64,000 nucleotides of DNA. Origin: Rhodoferax sp. (GTDB lineage Bacteria > Pseudomonadota > Gammaproteobacteria > Burkholderiales > Burkholderiaceae_C). A program made the translations under genes and the position numbers. The DNA is taken from assembly GCF_030646845.1 (NCBI RefSeq), contig NZ_JAUSLE010000050.1, forward strand, positions 1 through 64,000. Direction: 5' to 3'. The notes under the pieces were generated by a model. That model saw only the letters and a program-made list of their open reading frames with translations, was not told the DNA's origin and made no database searches. The stretch's first letter is position 1. Every line of letters starts with the position of its first letter. Shown here one piece after another: positions 36,284-46,134 of this stretch.

Positions 36284-37699
36284 ATGGCCAAGACCGTCGC
36301 AGACGTCATGAAAATGGTGAAAGAAAACGAAGTCAAGTTCGTTGACTTCCGCTTTACCGACACCCGTGGCAAGCAGCAGCACACCACCGTGCCCGTTTCC
36401 CATTTCGATGAAGACAAATTCAGTTCTGGCCACGCGTTTGACGGCTCGTCCATCGCTGGCTGGAAGGGCATTGAAGCATCCGACATGCTGCTCATGCCGG
36501 ACCCCAACACGGCCAACATCGACCCGTTCTTCGAAGAAACCACCATCATCATGACTTGCGATGTGGTGGAGCCCAGCGACGGCAAAGCCTACGACCGCGA
36601 CCCGCGTTCCATCGCCAAGCGTGCAGAAGCCTACCTCAAGGCTTCCGGCATGGGTGACACCGCCTTCTTCGGCCCGGAGCCGGAATTCTTCATCTTTGAC
36701 GGTGTGCGCTGGAGTACTGAGCCCCACAACACGTTCTATGAGATCGATGAATACGAAGCACCCTGGAACACAGGTTCCAAGCTCGAAGGCGGCAACCGCG
36801 GCCACCGCCCCACTGTCAAGGGCGGCTACTTCCCGGTGCCTCCTGTGGACAGCACGCAAGACATGCGTGCCGAAATGTCGCTGATTCTCGAATCCGTCGG
36901 TATCCCGGTTGAAGTGTTCCACCACGAAGTGGCCGGCGCCGGTCAGAACGAGATTGGCACCCGCTTCAGCACACTGGTGGAGCGCGCCGACTGGACCATG
37001 CTGCAAAAGTATGTGATCCACAACGTCGCCAACGCCTATGGCAAGACCGCCACCTTCATGCCCAAGCCCTACCATGGCGACAACGGCAGCGGCATGCACG
37101 TGCACCAGTCGGTCTGGAAAGACGGCAAGAACCTGTTTGCCGGTGACGGCTATGCAGGTCTGTCGGACTTCGCGCTGTACTACATTGGCGGCATCATCAA
37201 GCACGCCCGCGCCCTGAACGCCATCACCAACCCCGGCACCAATAGCTACAAGCGTCTGGTGCCCCACTTCGAGGCGCCGGTGAAGCTGGCCTACTCGGCC
37301 AAGAATCGTTCTGCCTCGATTCGCATCCCGTTCGTGTCCAATCCCAAGGGCCGGCGTGTGGAAGCCCGCTTCCCCGATCCATTGATGAACCCCTATCTGG
37401 GCTTTGCCGCCCTGCTGATGGCGGGTCTGGACGGCGTGGAAAACAAGATCCACCCGGGCGACGCTGCCTCTAAGGATCTGTACCATCTGCCACCCGAGGA
37501 AGATGCCAAAGTGCCGACCGTGTGCCACAGCCTGGACCAGGCGCTGGACTGTCTCAATGCGGACCGCAGTTTCCTGACCAAGGGCGGCGTGTTCACCGAC
37601 AGCATGCTCGATGCTTACATCGAACTCAAGATGCAGGAAGTCACCCGCTTCCGCATGTCGGTGCATCCGGTTGAGTACGACATGTACTTTTCGCTGTAA
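36284..37699 (+). CDS. glnA: Glutamine synthetase type I
   Basis: [96 protein letters not shown]. Confidence 0.98.
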   Translation: MAKTVADVMKMVKENEVKFVDFRFTDTRGKQQHTTVPVSHFDEDKFSSGHAFDGSSIAGWKGIEASDMLLMPDPNTANIDPFFEETTIIMTCDVVEPSDGKAYDRDPRSIAKRAEAYLKASGMGDTAFFGPEPEFFIFDGVRWSTEPHNTFYEIDEYEAPWNTGSKLEGGNRGHRPTVKGGYFPVPPVDSTQDMRAEMSLILESVGIPVEVFHHEVAGAGQNEIGTRFSTLVERADWTMLQKYVIHNVANAYGKTATFMPKPYHGDNGSGMHVHQSVWKDGKNLFAGDGYAGLSDFALYYIGGIIKHARALNAITNPGTNSYKRLVPHFEAPVKLAYSAKNRSASIRIPFVSNPKGRRVEARFPDPLMNPYLGFAALLMAGLDGVENKIHPGDAASKDLYHLPPEEDAKVPTVCHSLDQALDCLNADRSFLTKGGVFTDSMLDAYIELKMQEVTRFRMSVHPVEYDMYFSL

Positions 37700-37748
37700 T
37701 CGGACGACTTGCCTTCGCAGCAAGCTGTTACAGTTTGTCGCAAAAAAA

Positions 37749-37772
37749 GGACGGCATAAGCCGTCCTTTTTT
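37749..37772 (+). terminator. Rho-independent terminator after glnA
   Basis: GGACGGCATAAGCCGTCC followed by TTTTTT. Confidence 0.88.
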
Positions 37773-37861
37773 GTTGCGGGAACGTTGAAATTTTTTTGGC
37801 GAGCGTGCATTTGACGCATACTGACCAACTTGTCCATGTTTTTTTGACACATGGAAAACGT

Positions 37862-38377
37862 ATGAACCATGCTTTATTGATCCCGTTGCTCGCTGCTGTT
37901 TTCGCAGCGAACAGTTACTCCCAGGAACGCATCTACCGGTGCGGCAATGAGTACACCAACACGGCGCCCAACGCCCAGACGCGCGGTTGCAAGCTCATGG
38001 ACGGCGGCAACGTGACTGTGGTGCAGGGCACCCGTCCGGCGGCGTCTGCACCAGCACGTCCGCCGGCAGCGTCGGCAGCGGCGCCCGGAGGTGGGCAGCG
38101 GGTGGATGCCGGCGACCAGAAGTCACGCGACTCGGATGCCCGCCGGATTCTGGAGACAGAGCTGAAGAAGGCGGAGGCACGCCAGGCTGAGTTGCTCAAG
38201 GAATACAACAACGGCGAACCGGAAAAAATCGGCGGTGAGGCGCGCAATTACCAGAAATACCTGGACCGGATTGCTGAATTGAAGGCCAGCCTGGCACGCA
38301 ATGAAAGCGATATTGCAGGTATACGCCGTGAGTTGGGGCGCATCTCCCCAGCTTCGGCTGCACCTGCGGCAAAATAG
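37862..38377 (+). CDS. DUF4124-like secreted protein
   Basis: Signal peptide then QERIYRCGNEYTNTAPNAQTRGCKLM and a C-terminal coiled region; between glnA and glnL. Confidence 0.65.
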   Translation: MNHALLIPLLAAVFAANSYSQERIYRCGNEYTNTAPNAQTRGCKLMDGGNVTVVQGTRPAASAPARPPAASAAAPGGGQRVDAGDQKSRDSDARRILETELKKAEARQAELLKEYNNGEPEKIGGEARNYQKYLDRIAELKASLARNESDIAGIRRELGRISPASAAPAAK

Positions 38378-38382
38378 ACGGC

Positions 38383-39471
38383 TTGAACAAGTCCGTCCTC
38401 CCAACACCTGCCGCCTCGGCGGCTGTCCGATTTCAGTCTTTTGATCTACTGGCCACGCTGGTGGCGGTGGTGCGTAGCAATGGTGCAGTATTGTTTGCCA
38501 ATGCCGCACTGGAAGATGCATTGGGCATTTCCCGCCGGACGATTGTCGGGTCACACTTTCCCGACAACTTCACCGAGCCGACCCATCTGCAAAATGCATT
38601 GCAGGGAGCTGGTGGCAACGAGTTTGCGGCCCTGCGCTATGACGCCTGGCTCACGCGTTTGAACCGCGATTCGTTGCCTGTGCATGTGATCGTGACGCAG
38701 ACCGAAAAAGCGGATGAAATCATTGTGGAGTTGCTCCCGCTGGAGCAGCAGGCGCGCCAGGATCGGGAAGAGCGCCTGGCAGAGCAGGCCCAGGCCAACA
38801 AGGAACTGATCCGCAATCTGGCTCACGAAATCAAAAACCCGCTCGGGGGTATTCGCGGCGCAGCCCAGTTGCTGGAGATGGAGATGGAATCTCCTGAGCT
38901 AACGGAGTACACGCAGGTCATCATTCATGAGGCGGATCGCCTGCAAACTCTGGTGGATCGGCTGCTGGCGCCGCACCGGCGCCCGCATCTGGTCGGCGAT
39001 GTCAATATTCATGAGGTGTGCGAACGTGTACGCTCGCTGATACTGGCCGAGTTTCCCAAGGGGCTGAAAGTGGTGCGCGACTATGACACCTCGATTCCGG
39101 AGTTCCGTGGCGACCGCGAGCAACTCATTCAGACGGTGTTGAACATTGCGCACAATGCCTGCCAGGCCCTGGCGGAACAAATCGCCGAGGGCGATGCGCG
39201 TCTGACTTTTCGCACCCGAATCGCGCGGCAAACAACTTTTGGCAAACAACGCTACCGGTTGGCACTGGAATTGCATGTCATCGATAACGGGCCTGGCGTA
39301 CCAGACTCGATCAAGGACCGCATTTTCTATCCGCTGGTGTCCGGGCGGGAAGGGGGATCGGGGCTGGGGCTGACATTGGCGCAAACCTTTGTGCAGCAGC
39401 ACCATGGCTTGATCGAGTGTGAGAGCGTGCCAGGCCATACGGACTTCAAGATATTGATTCCGCTCCCTTAA
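38383..39471 (+). CDS. glnL: Nitrogen regulation sensor histidine kinase NtrB (TTG start)
   Basis: PAS then NLAHEIKNPLGGIRGAAQLLEME, HNACQAL, DNGPGVPDSIKDRIFYPLVSGREGGSGLGLTLAQTFVQQHHG. Confidence 0.95.
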   Translation: MNKSVLPTPAASAAVRFQSFDLLATLVAVVRSNGAVLFANAALEDALGISRRTIVGSHFPDNFTEPTHLQNALQGAGGNEFAALRYDAWLTRLNRDSLPVHVIVTQTEKADEIIVELLPLEQQARQDREERLAEQAQANKELIRNLAHEIKNPLGGIRGAAQLLEMEMESPELTEYTQVIIHEADRLQTLVDRLLAPHRRPHLVGDVNIHEVCERVRSLILAEFPKGLKVVRDYDTSIPEFRGDREQLIQTVLNIAHNACQALAEQIAEGDARLTFRTRIARQTTFGKQRYRLALELHVIDNGPGVPDSIKDRIFYPLVSGREGGSGLGLTLAQTFVQQHHGLIECESVPGHTDFKILIPLP

Positions 39472-39496
39472 CCCTTGACCTGAGGTGACAAAATTT

Positions 39497-41011
39497 ATGA
39501 AGCCGATTTGGATCGTAGATGATGACCAGTCCATCCGCTTCGTACTGGAAAAGGCGTTGTTGCGTGAAAACCTGCCTACCCGAAGTTTCACCAATCCGCG
39601 CGATGTCCTGAACGCACTCAATGCCGCAAACGATGACAACGGGCCCCAGGTCCTCGTCAGTGATATCCGCATGCCAGGCGGCTCCGGCCTGGAACTGCTT
39701 GAAAAGGTCAAGGAAAAATACCCCGGCCTGCCGGTGATCATCATGACCGCCTATTCCGATCTGGACAGCGCGGTATCGGCGTTTCAGGGCGGTGCGTTTG
39801 AATACCTGCCCAAGCCGTTTGACTTGCCCAAGGCCGTGGAACTGATCCGCCGTGCGGTGGAAGAAAGCCAGCGCGAAGAAGTGGCTGAAGAGCGCATGGC
39901 CGAAACACCGGAGATGCTGGGTCAGGCGCCTGCCATGCAGGACGTGTTTCGCGCGATTGGCCGCTTGAGCCAAAGCAATGTCACTGTCATGATCACAGGT
40001 GAGTCCGGCTCGGGCAAAGAACTGGTGGCGCGCGCCTTGCACAAGCACTCAACACGTGCCAACGGCCCCTTTGTGGCAATCAACACCGCGGCCATTCCGA
40101 AGGACTTGCTTGAATCAGAGCTATTTGGTCACGAACGTGGTGCGTTCACGGGCGCGCAGACCATGCGCCGTGGCCGTTTTGAGCAGGCTGATGGGGGTAC
40201 GCTGTTTCTGGACGAGATCGGCGATATGCCGTTTGACCTGCAAACCCGCTTGCTGCGGGTCTTGAGCGACGGCCATTTTTATCGTGTCGGCGGTCACAGC
40301 GCCGTCAAGACGAATGTGCGCGTGATTGCTGCCACACACCAGAATCTGGAACAGCGCGTCAAGGAGGGTGCGTTCCGTGAAGACTTGTTTCACCGGCTCA
40401 ACGTCATTCGACTGCGTTTGCCGGCGCTGCGAGAGCGCAAGGAAGATGTGCCGATGCTGACTCGCCACTTTTTGCAGCAGAGTGCACTGCAACTCGGAGT
40501 GGAGCCCAAGCGGATTTCCGATGCAGCGCTGACATGGCTGGGTAACTTCAGTTTTCCCGGCAACGTCCGCCAGCTTGAAAACATTTGCCACTGGTTGACG
40601 GTGATGGCACCAGCGCAGGTAATCGAGCCCAAGGATTTGCCGCCCGAAGTGGGAGTGATCGCGGGGGATTCGGTCGCGCTTCCCACGCCGGCAACACCGG
40701 CCACGCCAGCCTTGCAGGAATCCTCGCCGGCGTCTGTGGCCGCTATCGTGGCGCAGGCCGATGCACCCACTGCCGCTCCCGTGTCGCCTATCAGTGGCGG
40801 CGGCTGGGAGCTGGGTCTGGAAGCAGACGCCATGGCCCTCCTGGCAACCGACCGGCATGACGTCTGGGACGAATTGACGCGCCGCTTTGAATCCAGGCTG
40901 ATACTCGCCGCCTTGGCCGCCACCCGTGGTCGGCGCATCGAGGCTGCCCAAAAGCTTGGCATTGGTCGCAACACCATCACACGCAAGATCCAGGAACTGG
41001 GGCTTGAGTAA
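39497..41011 (+). CDS. glnG: Nitrogen regulation response regulator NtrC
   Basis: Receiver [21 protein letters not shown]+ [32 protein letters not shown]-terminal Fis-type HTH. Confidence 0.96.
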   Translation: MKPIWIVDDDQSIRFVLEKALLRENLPTRSFTNPRDVLNALNAANDDNGPQVLVSDIRMPGGSGLELLEKVKEKYPGLPVIIMTAYSDLDSAVSAFQGGAFEYLPKPFDLPKAVELIRRAVEESQREEVAEERMAETPEMLGQAPAMQDVFRAIGRLSQSNVTVMITGESGSGKELVARALHKHSTRANGPFVAINTAAIPKDLLESELFGHERGAFTGAQTMRRGRFEQADGGTLFLDEIGDMPFDLQTRLLRVLSDGHFYRVGGHSAVKTNVRVIAATHQNLEQRVKEGAFREDLFHRLNVIRLRLPALRERKEDVPMLTRHFLQQSALQLGVEPKRISDAALTWLGNFSFPGNVRQLENICHWLTVMAPAQVIEPKDLPPEVGVIAGDSVALPTPATPATPALQESSPASVAAIVAQADAPTAAPVSPISGGGWELGLEADAMALLATDRHDVWDELTRRFESRLILAALAATRGRRIEAAQKLGIGRNTITRKIQELGLE

Positions 41012-41039
41012 GTTTTTCGCCACGGCAGATTGAAGACCT

Positions 41040-41056
41040 CTTAAGGTTCACTTAAG
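41040..41056 (+). promoter_or_regulatory. PmrA/QseB-like response-regulator box
   Basis: CTTAAG-GTTCA-CTTAAG; fits YTTAAK-N5-YTTAAK and lies 58 bp upstream of the next ORF. Confidence 0.5.
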
Positions 41057-41113
41057 ATGCATTGAAGATACTCCTATTGCCATTTCGGCAACTTCACAAC
41101 TCTAGGAGTACTT

Positions 41114-41605
41114 ATGTCTGCTACCAATCGAATCTGGATAATGATCGCTGCCGCCGGCTTGGCGCTGGGGCTCGCTGCAACGGGCGTGGCCGCCGCGGAG
41201 AAAGACGCGCATAAGCACGGCGCCGATTCCGTCAAGCTGACGCTGGACAATGGTAAAAAATGGGCGACCGATGAGGCGCTGCGCAAGGGCATGGGCAATA
41301 TCCGTACGGAAATGCAGGCGTCCCTGCACGAAATCCATGAAGGAAAACTCACTGCCGCCAAATACAACGAACTGGCGAAGAAGGTAGGGACGGAGGTAGG
41401 CGGTATCGTGGCCGAGTGCAAGCTCGAACCGAAGGCCGATGCGCAGCTGCACCTTGTCGTTGCGGAAATGCTTGAGGGGATCGAGGCAATGGAGGGCAAG
41501 TCGGCGAAGGTGAAGCGCCGGACTGGCGCGGTCAAGGTGCTGGCTGCGCTGGACAAGTACGGTGCCCACTTTGATCACCCGAACTGGCAGCCCATCAAGG
41601 AATAA
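41114..41605 (+). CDS. Secreted protein of unknown function
   Basis: Signal peptide (GLALGLAATGVAAAE) and helical mature domain; no family recognised with confidence. Confidence 0.65.
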   Translation: MSATNRIWIMIAAAGLALGLAATGVAAAEKDAHKHGADSVKLTLDNGKKWATDEALRKGMGNIRTEMQASLHEIHEGKLTAAKYNELAKKVGTEVGGIVAECKLEPKADAQLHLVVAEMLEGIEAMEGKSAKVKRRTGAVKVLAALDKYGAHFDHPNWQPIKE

Positions 41606-41727
41606 AGCCGCCTCCAGCCCCATGCAAATCCCATGATGTTGGTAAGGGTAATCATGGGGTTATGCCATCGCCGATTGGCAGTATTGTCTGCAGTTTGGCG
41701 TTTCATCGCCGCGCCGCTCCCTGCCTG

Positions 41728-44700
41728 ATGCTTGATTTTTTCCATCTTTTCATTTCTCCGCCCGACAGCAGCCTGCTCTACACCGGGCACTACGATCCCG
41801 TACTGGTCAGTCTTTCTGTCGCGGTAGCGATATTCGCGTCCTACGCCTCTCTTCTGGTGTCGCAGCAGGTGGCCAGTAGCACGGTGGTTGCGACCCGGCG
41901 TATGTGGATGGCTGTCGGGGGCCTGTGTCTGGGCCTGGGCATCTGGGCCATGCATTTCGTCGGTATGCTGGCTTTCAGTTTGCCCTGCACGAGCAGTTAC
42001 AGCGCAGCCATTACTCTGCTGTCGATGATCCCCAGCGTTCTGGCTTGCACCCTGGCCTTGAAGATCATCAGCCGCCGTACCCTCTCCCGCATACAACTGG
42101 CCATGGGTGGTTTGTTGCTCGGCTTGGGCATTGGCGCCATGCATTACGCGGGCATGGCCGCCCTGCGGCTGGACGGTCTGCTCCGCTACGACCTCAGGCT
42201 GTTTGCGCTATCCATTGTCGTGGCCGTTGTCTTGGCAACACTCGCCATCTGGATCAAGTTTCGCCTGCAGTCCTGGGTCTCGCGCTGGAGCAACTGGGTG
42301 CCAATCATTAGCGCGACAGCCATGGGACTGGCGGTCTCCGGCATGCACTACACGGCCATGGCCGCTGCTTATTTCATTCGTGAGGGTGACAGCACCATTG
42401 TGGACGCCCAGGTTGGGGCGACATTTCTGGCTTCGGTCGTTTTGGCGGCGACCGGTGCGATCATTGTTGTGACGCTGGTGGCCACTTATTTCGCCAGACC
42501 CAATTTGTTATCACTTCGGCATTCCTACAAGGTCATTGGCTTGCTGATCATCGGTTGGAGTGTTGTTTCCTGGTTGACCGCCAATTATTACCATGACCAT
42601 CGGGTCAGTAACTTGTACCCGCAGGAATTACAGCTGACCAGACACCAAGCGGAGGATGTTGCCGCGCAAATTGACGATGATCTGCAATTGCTCAAAGCGA
42701 TTCCGCTGTTGCTCTCCCGTGATGCTGATGTCCGTCGGGTATTGCGCCGCTTTGGTACCGATGCCGTGCCCTCGACCCTGCCCTACGAAGCGCGCAAGCG
42801 GCAATGGACCGAGAACGCTGACATGGCCGAACTCAATCACTCCCTGAGGATCACGGCCACCCAACTCAAGGCTGATTTGATCGCGGTGTTCAATGCAGCC
42901 GGTGATGCGGTGGCCGTCAGCAACTTTGACCAACCCACCAGCTTTGTCGGTTCGAACTTCGGTGAGCGCGAGTATTTCCGGCAGGCCCGCGCCGGAAAGC
43001 CAGGGCAGCAATATGCCGTGGGCTGGACCAGCAAGCTGCCCGGTTTGTTCTACTCCCACCCGGTGTTCGACAACGGTCAGTTTGTGGGTGCCGTGATCGT
43101 CAAACGCAACATATCAAGTTTTTCTCAGAAAGTGAACCAGGCCAAAGCATTCATCACCGACGCCAATGGTGTCGTTGTCCTGGCGCCCGACAAGGCGCTT
43201 GAGTCCCGCACCCTGCCAGATGCCGCCGTTGGCCGACTGTCCGCCGAGCTGCGGCAGTTGCAATACGGACAGAGTGCATTTGAACCGCTAAGAATTACAC
43301 CCTGGGGGGACAAACAGTTGCCTTTGGCGGTGCGCATCGGCGACAGCAATCAACCGGTGGTGCTGACTTCCGAAACTCTGGCGGATGGCATGATCACCCT
43401 TCATGTGCCCCGTCCGCTAGTTGAACTGGCGCGCATCAACACCGAAAGATACGGACTCTTTATTGTGCTTGCCGCCGCTGGGGGCATGTTGATCATCGCC
43501 GTTTCGGCGGTGGTGCTCTATCTGCGAGAGACACGCAAGGCGGCGGCCGACCTGCGCATCGCAGCGACGGCCTTCGAGTCCCAGGAAGCCATGATGATCA
43601 CGGACGCCGACAGCGTGATTTTGCGGGTCAACCGGGCCTTTACCGACATCACCGGTTATTCAGCCGAAGAGGTCGTGGGGAAGACACCGAGTTTGCTCAA
43701 GTCGGGCCGTCATGATGCCGCTTTTTATACCGCCATGTGGGAAACTCTCCGTCGCACCGGCGCTTGGCAGGGCGAGGTCTGGGATCGACGTAAGAATGGC
43801 GAGGTGTACCCCAAATGGCTCACCATCACGGTGGTCAAAGGGCCCGAGGGCAAGATCACCCACTATGTGGGCATGCATACCGACAGCACCCAACGCAAGG
43901 CCGCCGAGAATGAAATCGAGCATCTGGCCTTTTACGACCCGCTCACCCGTCTGCCTAACCGGCGACTGTTGCTGGATCGTCTGCATCACGCGCTGGCAGC
44001 TTGTGCCCGCAGTGGACGCCAGGGCGCGCTGTTATTCATCGATCTGGACAATTTCAAGACCCTCAATGACACACGGGGTTATGACAAGGGTGATTTGTTG
44101 TTGCAGCAGGTGGCGCAGCGCCTGGGCGCCTGCATCCGGGAAGGCAATGTCGTGGCCCGCCTGGGAGGTGACGAATTCGTAGTGATGCTGGAAGACTTGA
44201 GCGAAGACTCAGAGGAGGCTGCTGCCCAGGCAAAAGCCGTGGGTGAAGAGATTCTCAGCACACTGCGCCAGCCATACCGACTCGTCGAGGAGACTCACCA
44301 CAGCACCGCCAGCATTGGGATCACCTTGTTCGTCGACCATCGCGATTCGGTCGACGAACTCCTGAAGCGAGCCGACCTGGCCATGTACCAGGCCAAGGCT
44401 GCTGGCCGCAATACTTTGCGTTCCTTTAACCCAGTGATGCAGGTGGCGGTAACAGCCCGTGCAGCGCTGGAGTCGGACTTGCGCCAGGGCCTTGAACTCA
44501 AGCAGTTTTTCCTCCATTACCAGCCTCAGGTGAGCAGTGATGGCGACACGGTCGGGGCCGAAGCCTTGCTGCGCTGGCGCCATCCCGCCCGCGGCATGGT
44601 GTCGCCACTGGACTTCATTTCGCTGGCCGAAGAAACGGGGCTCATTTTGCCGCTCGGCCAGTGGGTGCTGGACAGCGCCTGTACCCAACTGGCGGCTTGG

Positions 44701-45249
44701 GCGGGCCATGTTCACACTGCCGACCTGGTGCTGGCCGTGAACGTGAGTGCACGCCAGTTCCGCCAGACCGACTTTGTTGCTGAAGTGCTGGGCGTGCTGG
44801 CACAGACCGGCGCCCGGGGTGATCGACTGAAGCTGGAGTTGACCGAGAGCGTTGTCGTGGAGAACGTGGGGGACATCATCGAGAAGATGGTCGCGCTGAA
44901 AGCCCATGGCGTGCGCTTTTCCATGGACGATTTTGGCACTGGCTACTCGTCGCTGTCCTACCTGCGGCGCTTGCCACTGGACCAACTCAAGATCGATCGG
45001 TCTTTTGTCAATGATGTGCTGACGGATCCCAATGACGCCGCCATTGCCAGGACCATCATCGCCCTGGGCCAAAGCCTGGGCCTGAACGTGATCGCCGAAG
45101 GGGTGGAGACCGAAGGTCAGCGTGAATTTCTGACCCGGGCTGGCTGCCTGCACTACCAGGGCTATCTGTACAGTAAGCCGCTAGAGGCACAGGATTTCAA
45201 AAAATATTTGGAGAAGAATCTGAATCTAGCCCCCGTGGATTATAGGTAG
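41728..45249 (+). CDS. Membrane diguanylate cyclase/phosphodiesterase: MHYT - periplasmic sensor - PAS - GGDEF - EAL
   Basis: MHY(T/A)/MHFVGM motifs, PAS (VNRAFTDITGYSAEEVVGKTPSLLKSGRHD), RLGGDEFVVMLED, EALLRWRHP, FSMDDFGTGYSSLSYLRRLPLDQLKIDRSFV, AEGVETE. Upstream in-frame start at 41662 possible. Confidence 0.93.
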   Translation: MLDFFHLFISPPDSSLLYTGHYDPVLVSLSVAVAIFASYASLLVSQQVASSTVVATRRMWMAVGGLCLGLGIWAMHFVGMLAFSLPCTSSYSAAITLLSMIPSVLACTLALKIISRRTLSRIQLAMGGLLLGLGIGAMHYAGMAALRLDGLLRYDLRLFALSIVVAVVLATLAIWIKFRLQSWVSRWSNWVPIISATAMGLAVSGMHYTAMAAAYFIREGDSTIVDAQVGATFLASVVLAATGAIIVVTLVATYFARPNLLSLRHSYKVIGLLIIGWSVVSWLTANYYHDHRVSNLYPQELQLTRHQAEDVAAQIDDDLQLLKAIPLLLSRDADVRRVLRRFGTDAVPSTLPYEARKRQWTENADMAELNHSLRITATQLKADLIAVFNAAGDAVAVSNFDQPTSFVGSNFGEREYFRQARAGKPGQQYAVGWTSKLPGLFYSHPVFDNGQFVGAVIVKRNISSFSQKVNQAKAFITDANGVVVLAPDKALESRTLPDAAVGRLSAELRQLQYGQSAFEPLRITPWGDKQLPLAVRIGDSNQPVVLTSETLADGMITLHVPRPLVELARINTERYGLFIVLAAAGGMLIIAVSAVVLYLRETRKAAADLRIAATAFESQEAMMITDADSVILRVNRAFTDITGYSAEEVVGKTPSLLKSGRHDAAFYTAMWETLRRTGAWQGEVWDRRKNGEVYPKWLTITVVKGPEGKITHYVGMHTDSTQRKAAENEIEHLAFYDPLTRLPNRRLLLDRLHHALAACARSGRQGALLFIDLDNFKTLNDTRGYDKGDLLLQQVAQRLGACIREGNVVARLGGDEFVVMLEDLSEDSEEAAAQAKAVGEEILSTLRQPYRLVEETHHSTASIGITLFVDHRDSVDELLKRADLAMYQAKAAGRNTLRSFNPVMQVAVTARAALESDLRQGLELKQFFLHYQPQVSSDGDTVGAEALLRWRHPARGMVSPLDFISLAEETGLILPLGQWVLDSACTQLAAWAGHVHTADLVLAVNVSARQFRQTDFVAEVLGVLAQTGARGDRLKLELTESVVVENVGDIIEKMVALKAHGVRFSMDDFGTGYSSLSYLRRLPLDQLKIDRSFVNDVLTDPNDAAIARTIIALGQSLGLNVIAEGVETEGQREFLTRAGCLHYQGYLYSKPLEAQDFKKYLEKNLNLAPVDYR

Positions 45250-45270
45250 TTTGCTACTATTGCTGTAGCA
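45228..45270 (+). repeat. 43-bp coding-invading element, copy spanning stop codons of convergent GGDEF-EAL and exonuclease III genes
   Basis: AGCCCCCGTGGATTATAGGTAGTTTGCTACTATTGCTGTAGCA. Confidence 0.85.
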
Positions 45271-46033
45271 AATCGAGTTCGACTACCACTGGTGCATGGT
45301 CGCTTGGCCGCTCGTTTTTGCGCGGCGCCTTGTCAATCGCGCAGCCGGTCACCAAGGGCTTGAGCGCATTGCTGACCAGAATGTGGTCGATGCGCAACCC
45401 GCGGTTACGCGGAAATGCGAAGTTGCGGTAGTCCCACCAGGAATAGCTTTTCTCGGGTTGCTCAAACAGGCGGTAAGCGTCGTGCAGGCCCAACGCAATG
45501 AGGGCCCGCAGGTGGTAACGTTCTTCCTCGGTGCAGTGGATCGTGTCTTTTAAACCCACCGGGTCCCATACATCGGTATCGTCAAAAGTGATGTTGTAGT
45601 CACCCATCAACACCAGCTTGGGATGCTTGGTCAACTCCTCGCGAACCCAGTCGCGCAGGCCTTTGAGCCAGCTCATCTTGTAGTCGAATTTGTCCGATCC
45701 TGGTTCCTGTCCATTGGGGAAATAAGCGCCGATGACGCGCACGCCGTCGACCGTGGCGCTGATGACGCGTGCCATGTCGTCCGAGAATCCCGGGATGTTT
45801 TTCACCACGTCGCTGGCGGGTGTGCGCGACAGCAGCGCAACCCCGTTGTAGGTTTTCTGGCCGAAGCACTGGGCGTGATAGCCCGCCTGGCTCAGGGCCT
45901 CGAGCGGAAATTTGTCATCCGTCAACTTCAGCTCTTGCAGGGCCAGTACATCGACCGGATTGGCCGCCAGCCAGTCCAGCACCTGCGGCAGGCGCACGGT
46001 CAGTGAGTTGATGTTCCAGGTGGCAAGTTTCAT
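45257..46033 (-). CDS. xth: Exodeoxyribonuclease III (XthA family)
   Basis: MKLATWNINSLTVRLPQVLDWLAANPVDVLALQELKLTDDKFP, GDYNITFDDTDVWDP, RGLRIDHILVS, PSDHAPVVVEL. Confidence 0.96.
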   Translation of the reverse strand: MKLATWNINSLTVRLPQVLDWLAANPVDVLALQELKLTDDKFPLEALSQAGYHAQCFGQKTYNGVALLSRTPASDVVKNIPGFSDDMARVISATVDGVRVIGAYFPNGQEPGSDKFDYKMSWLKGLRDWVREELTKHPKLVLMGDYNITFDDTDVWDPVGLKDTIHCTEEERYHLRALIALGLHDAYRLFEQPEKSYSWWDYRNFAFPRNRGLRIDHILVSNALKPLVTGCAIDKAPRKNERPSDHAPVVVELDLLQQ

Positions 46034-46134
46034 TGTTCTACTAAGGAAGGTCTGCATGGCCCCTGAAAGAGCAGAGGTTGAGCATTATTGTGCCTTGTTC
46101 CTGGCCGGCGTCTGCGTGAACACGGCAGGTGGAA

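Noticed and set aside
36158-37870. 570-aa antisense ORF opposite glnA
   Set aside because: GC-rich third-position shadow ORF of a strongly coding gene; translation shows no recognisable domain.
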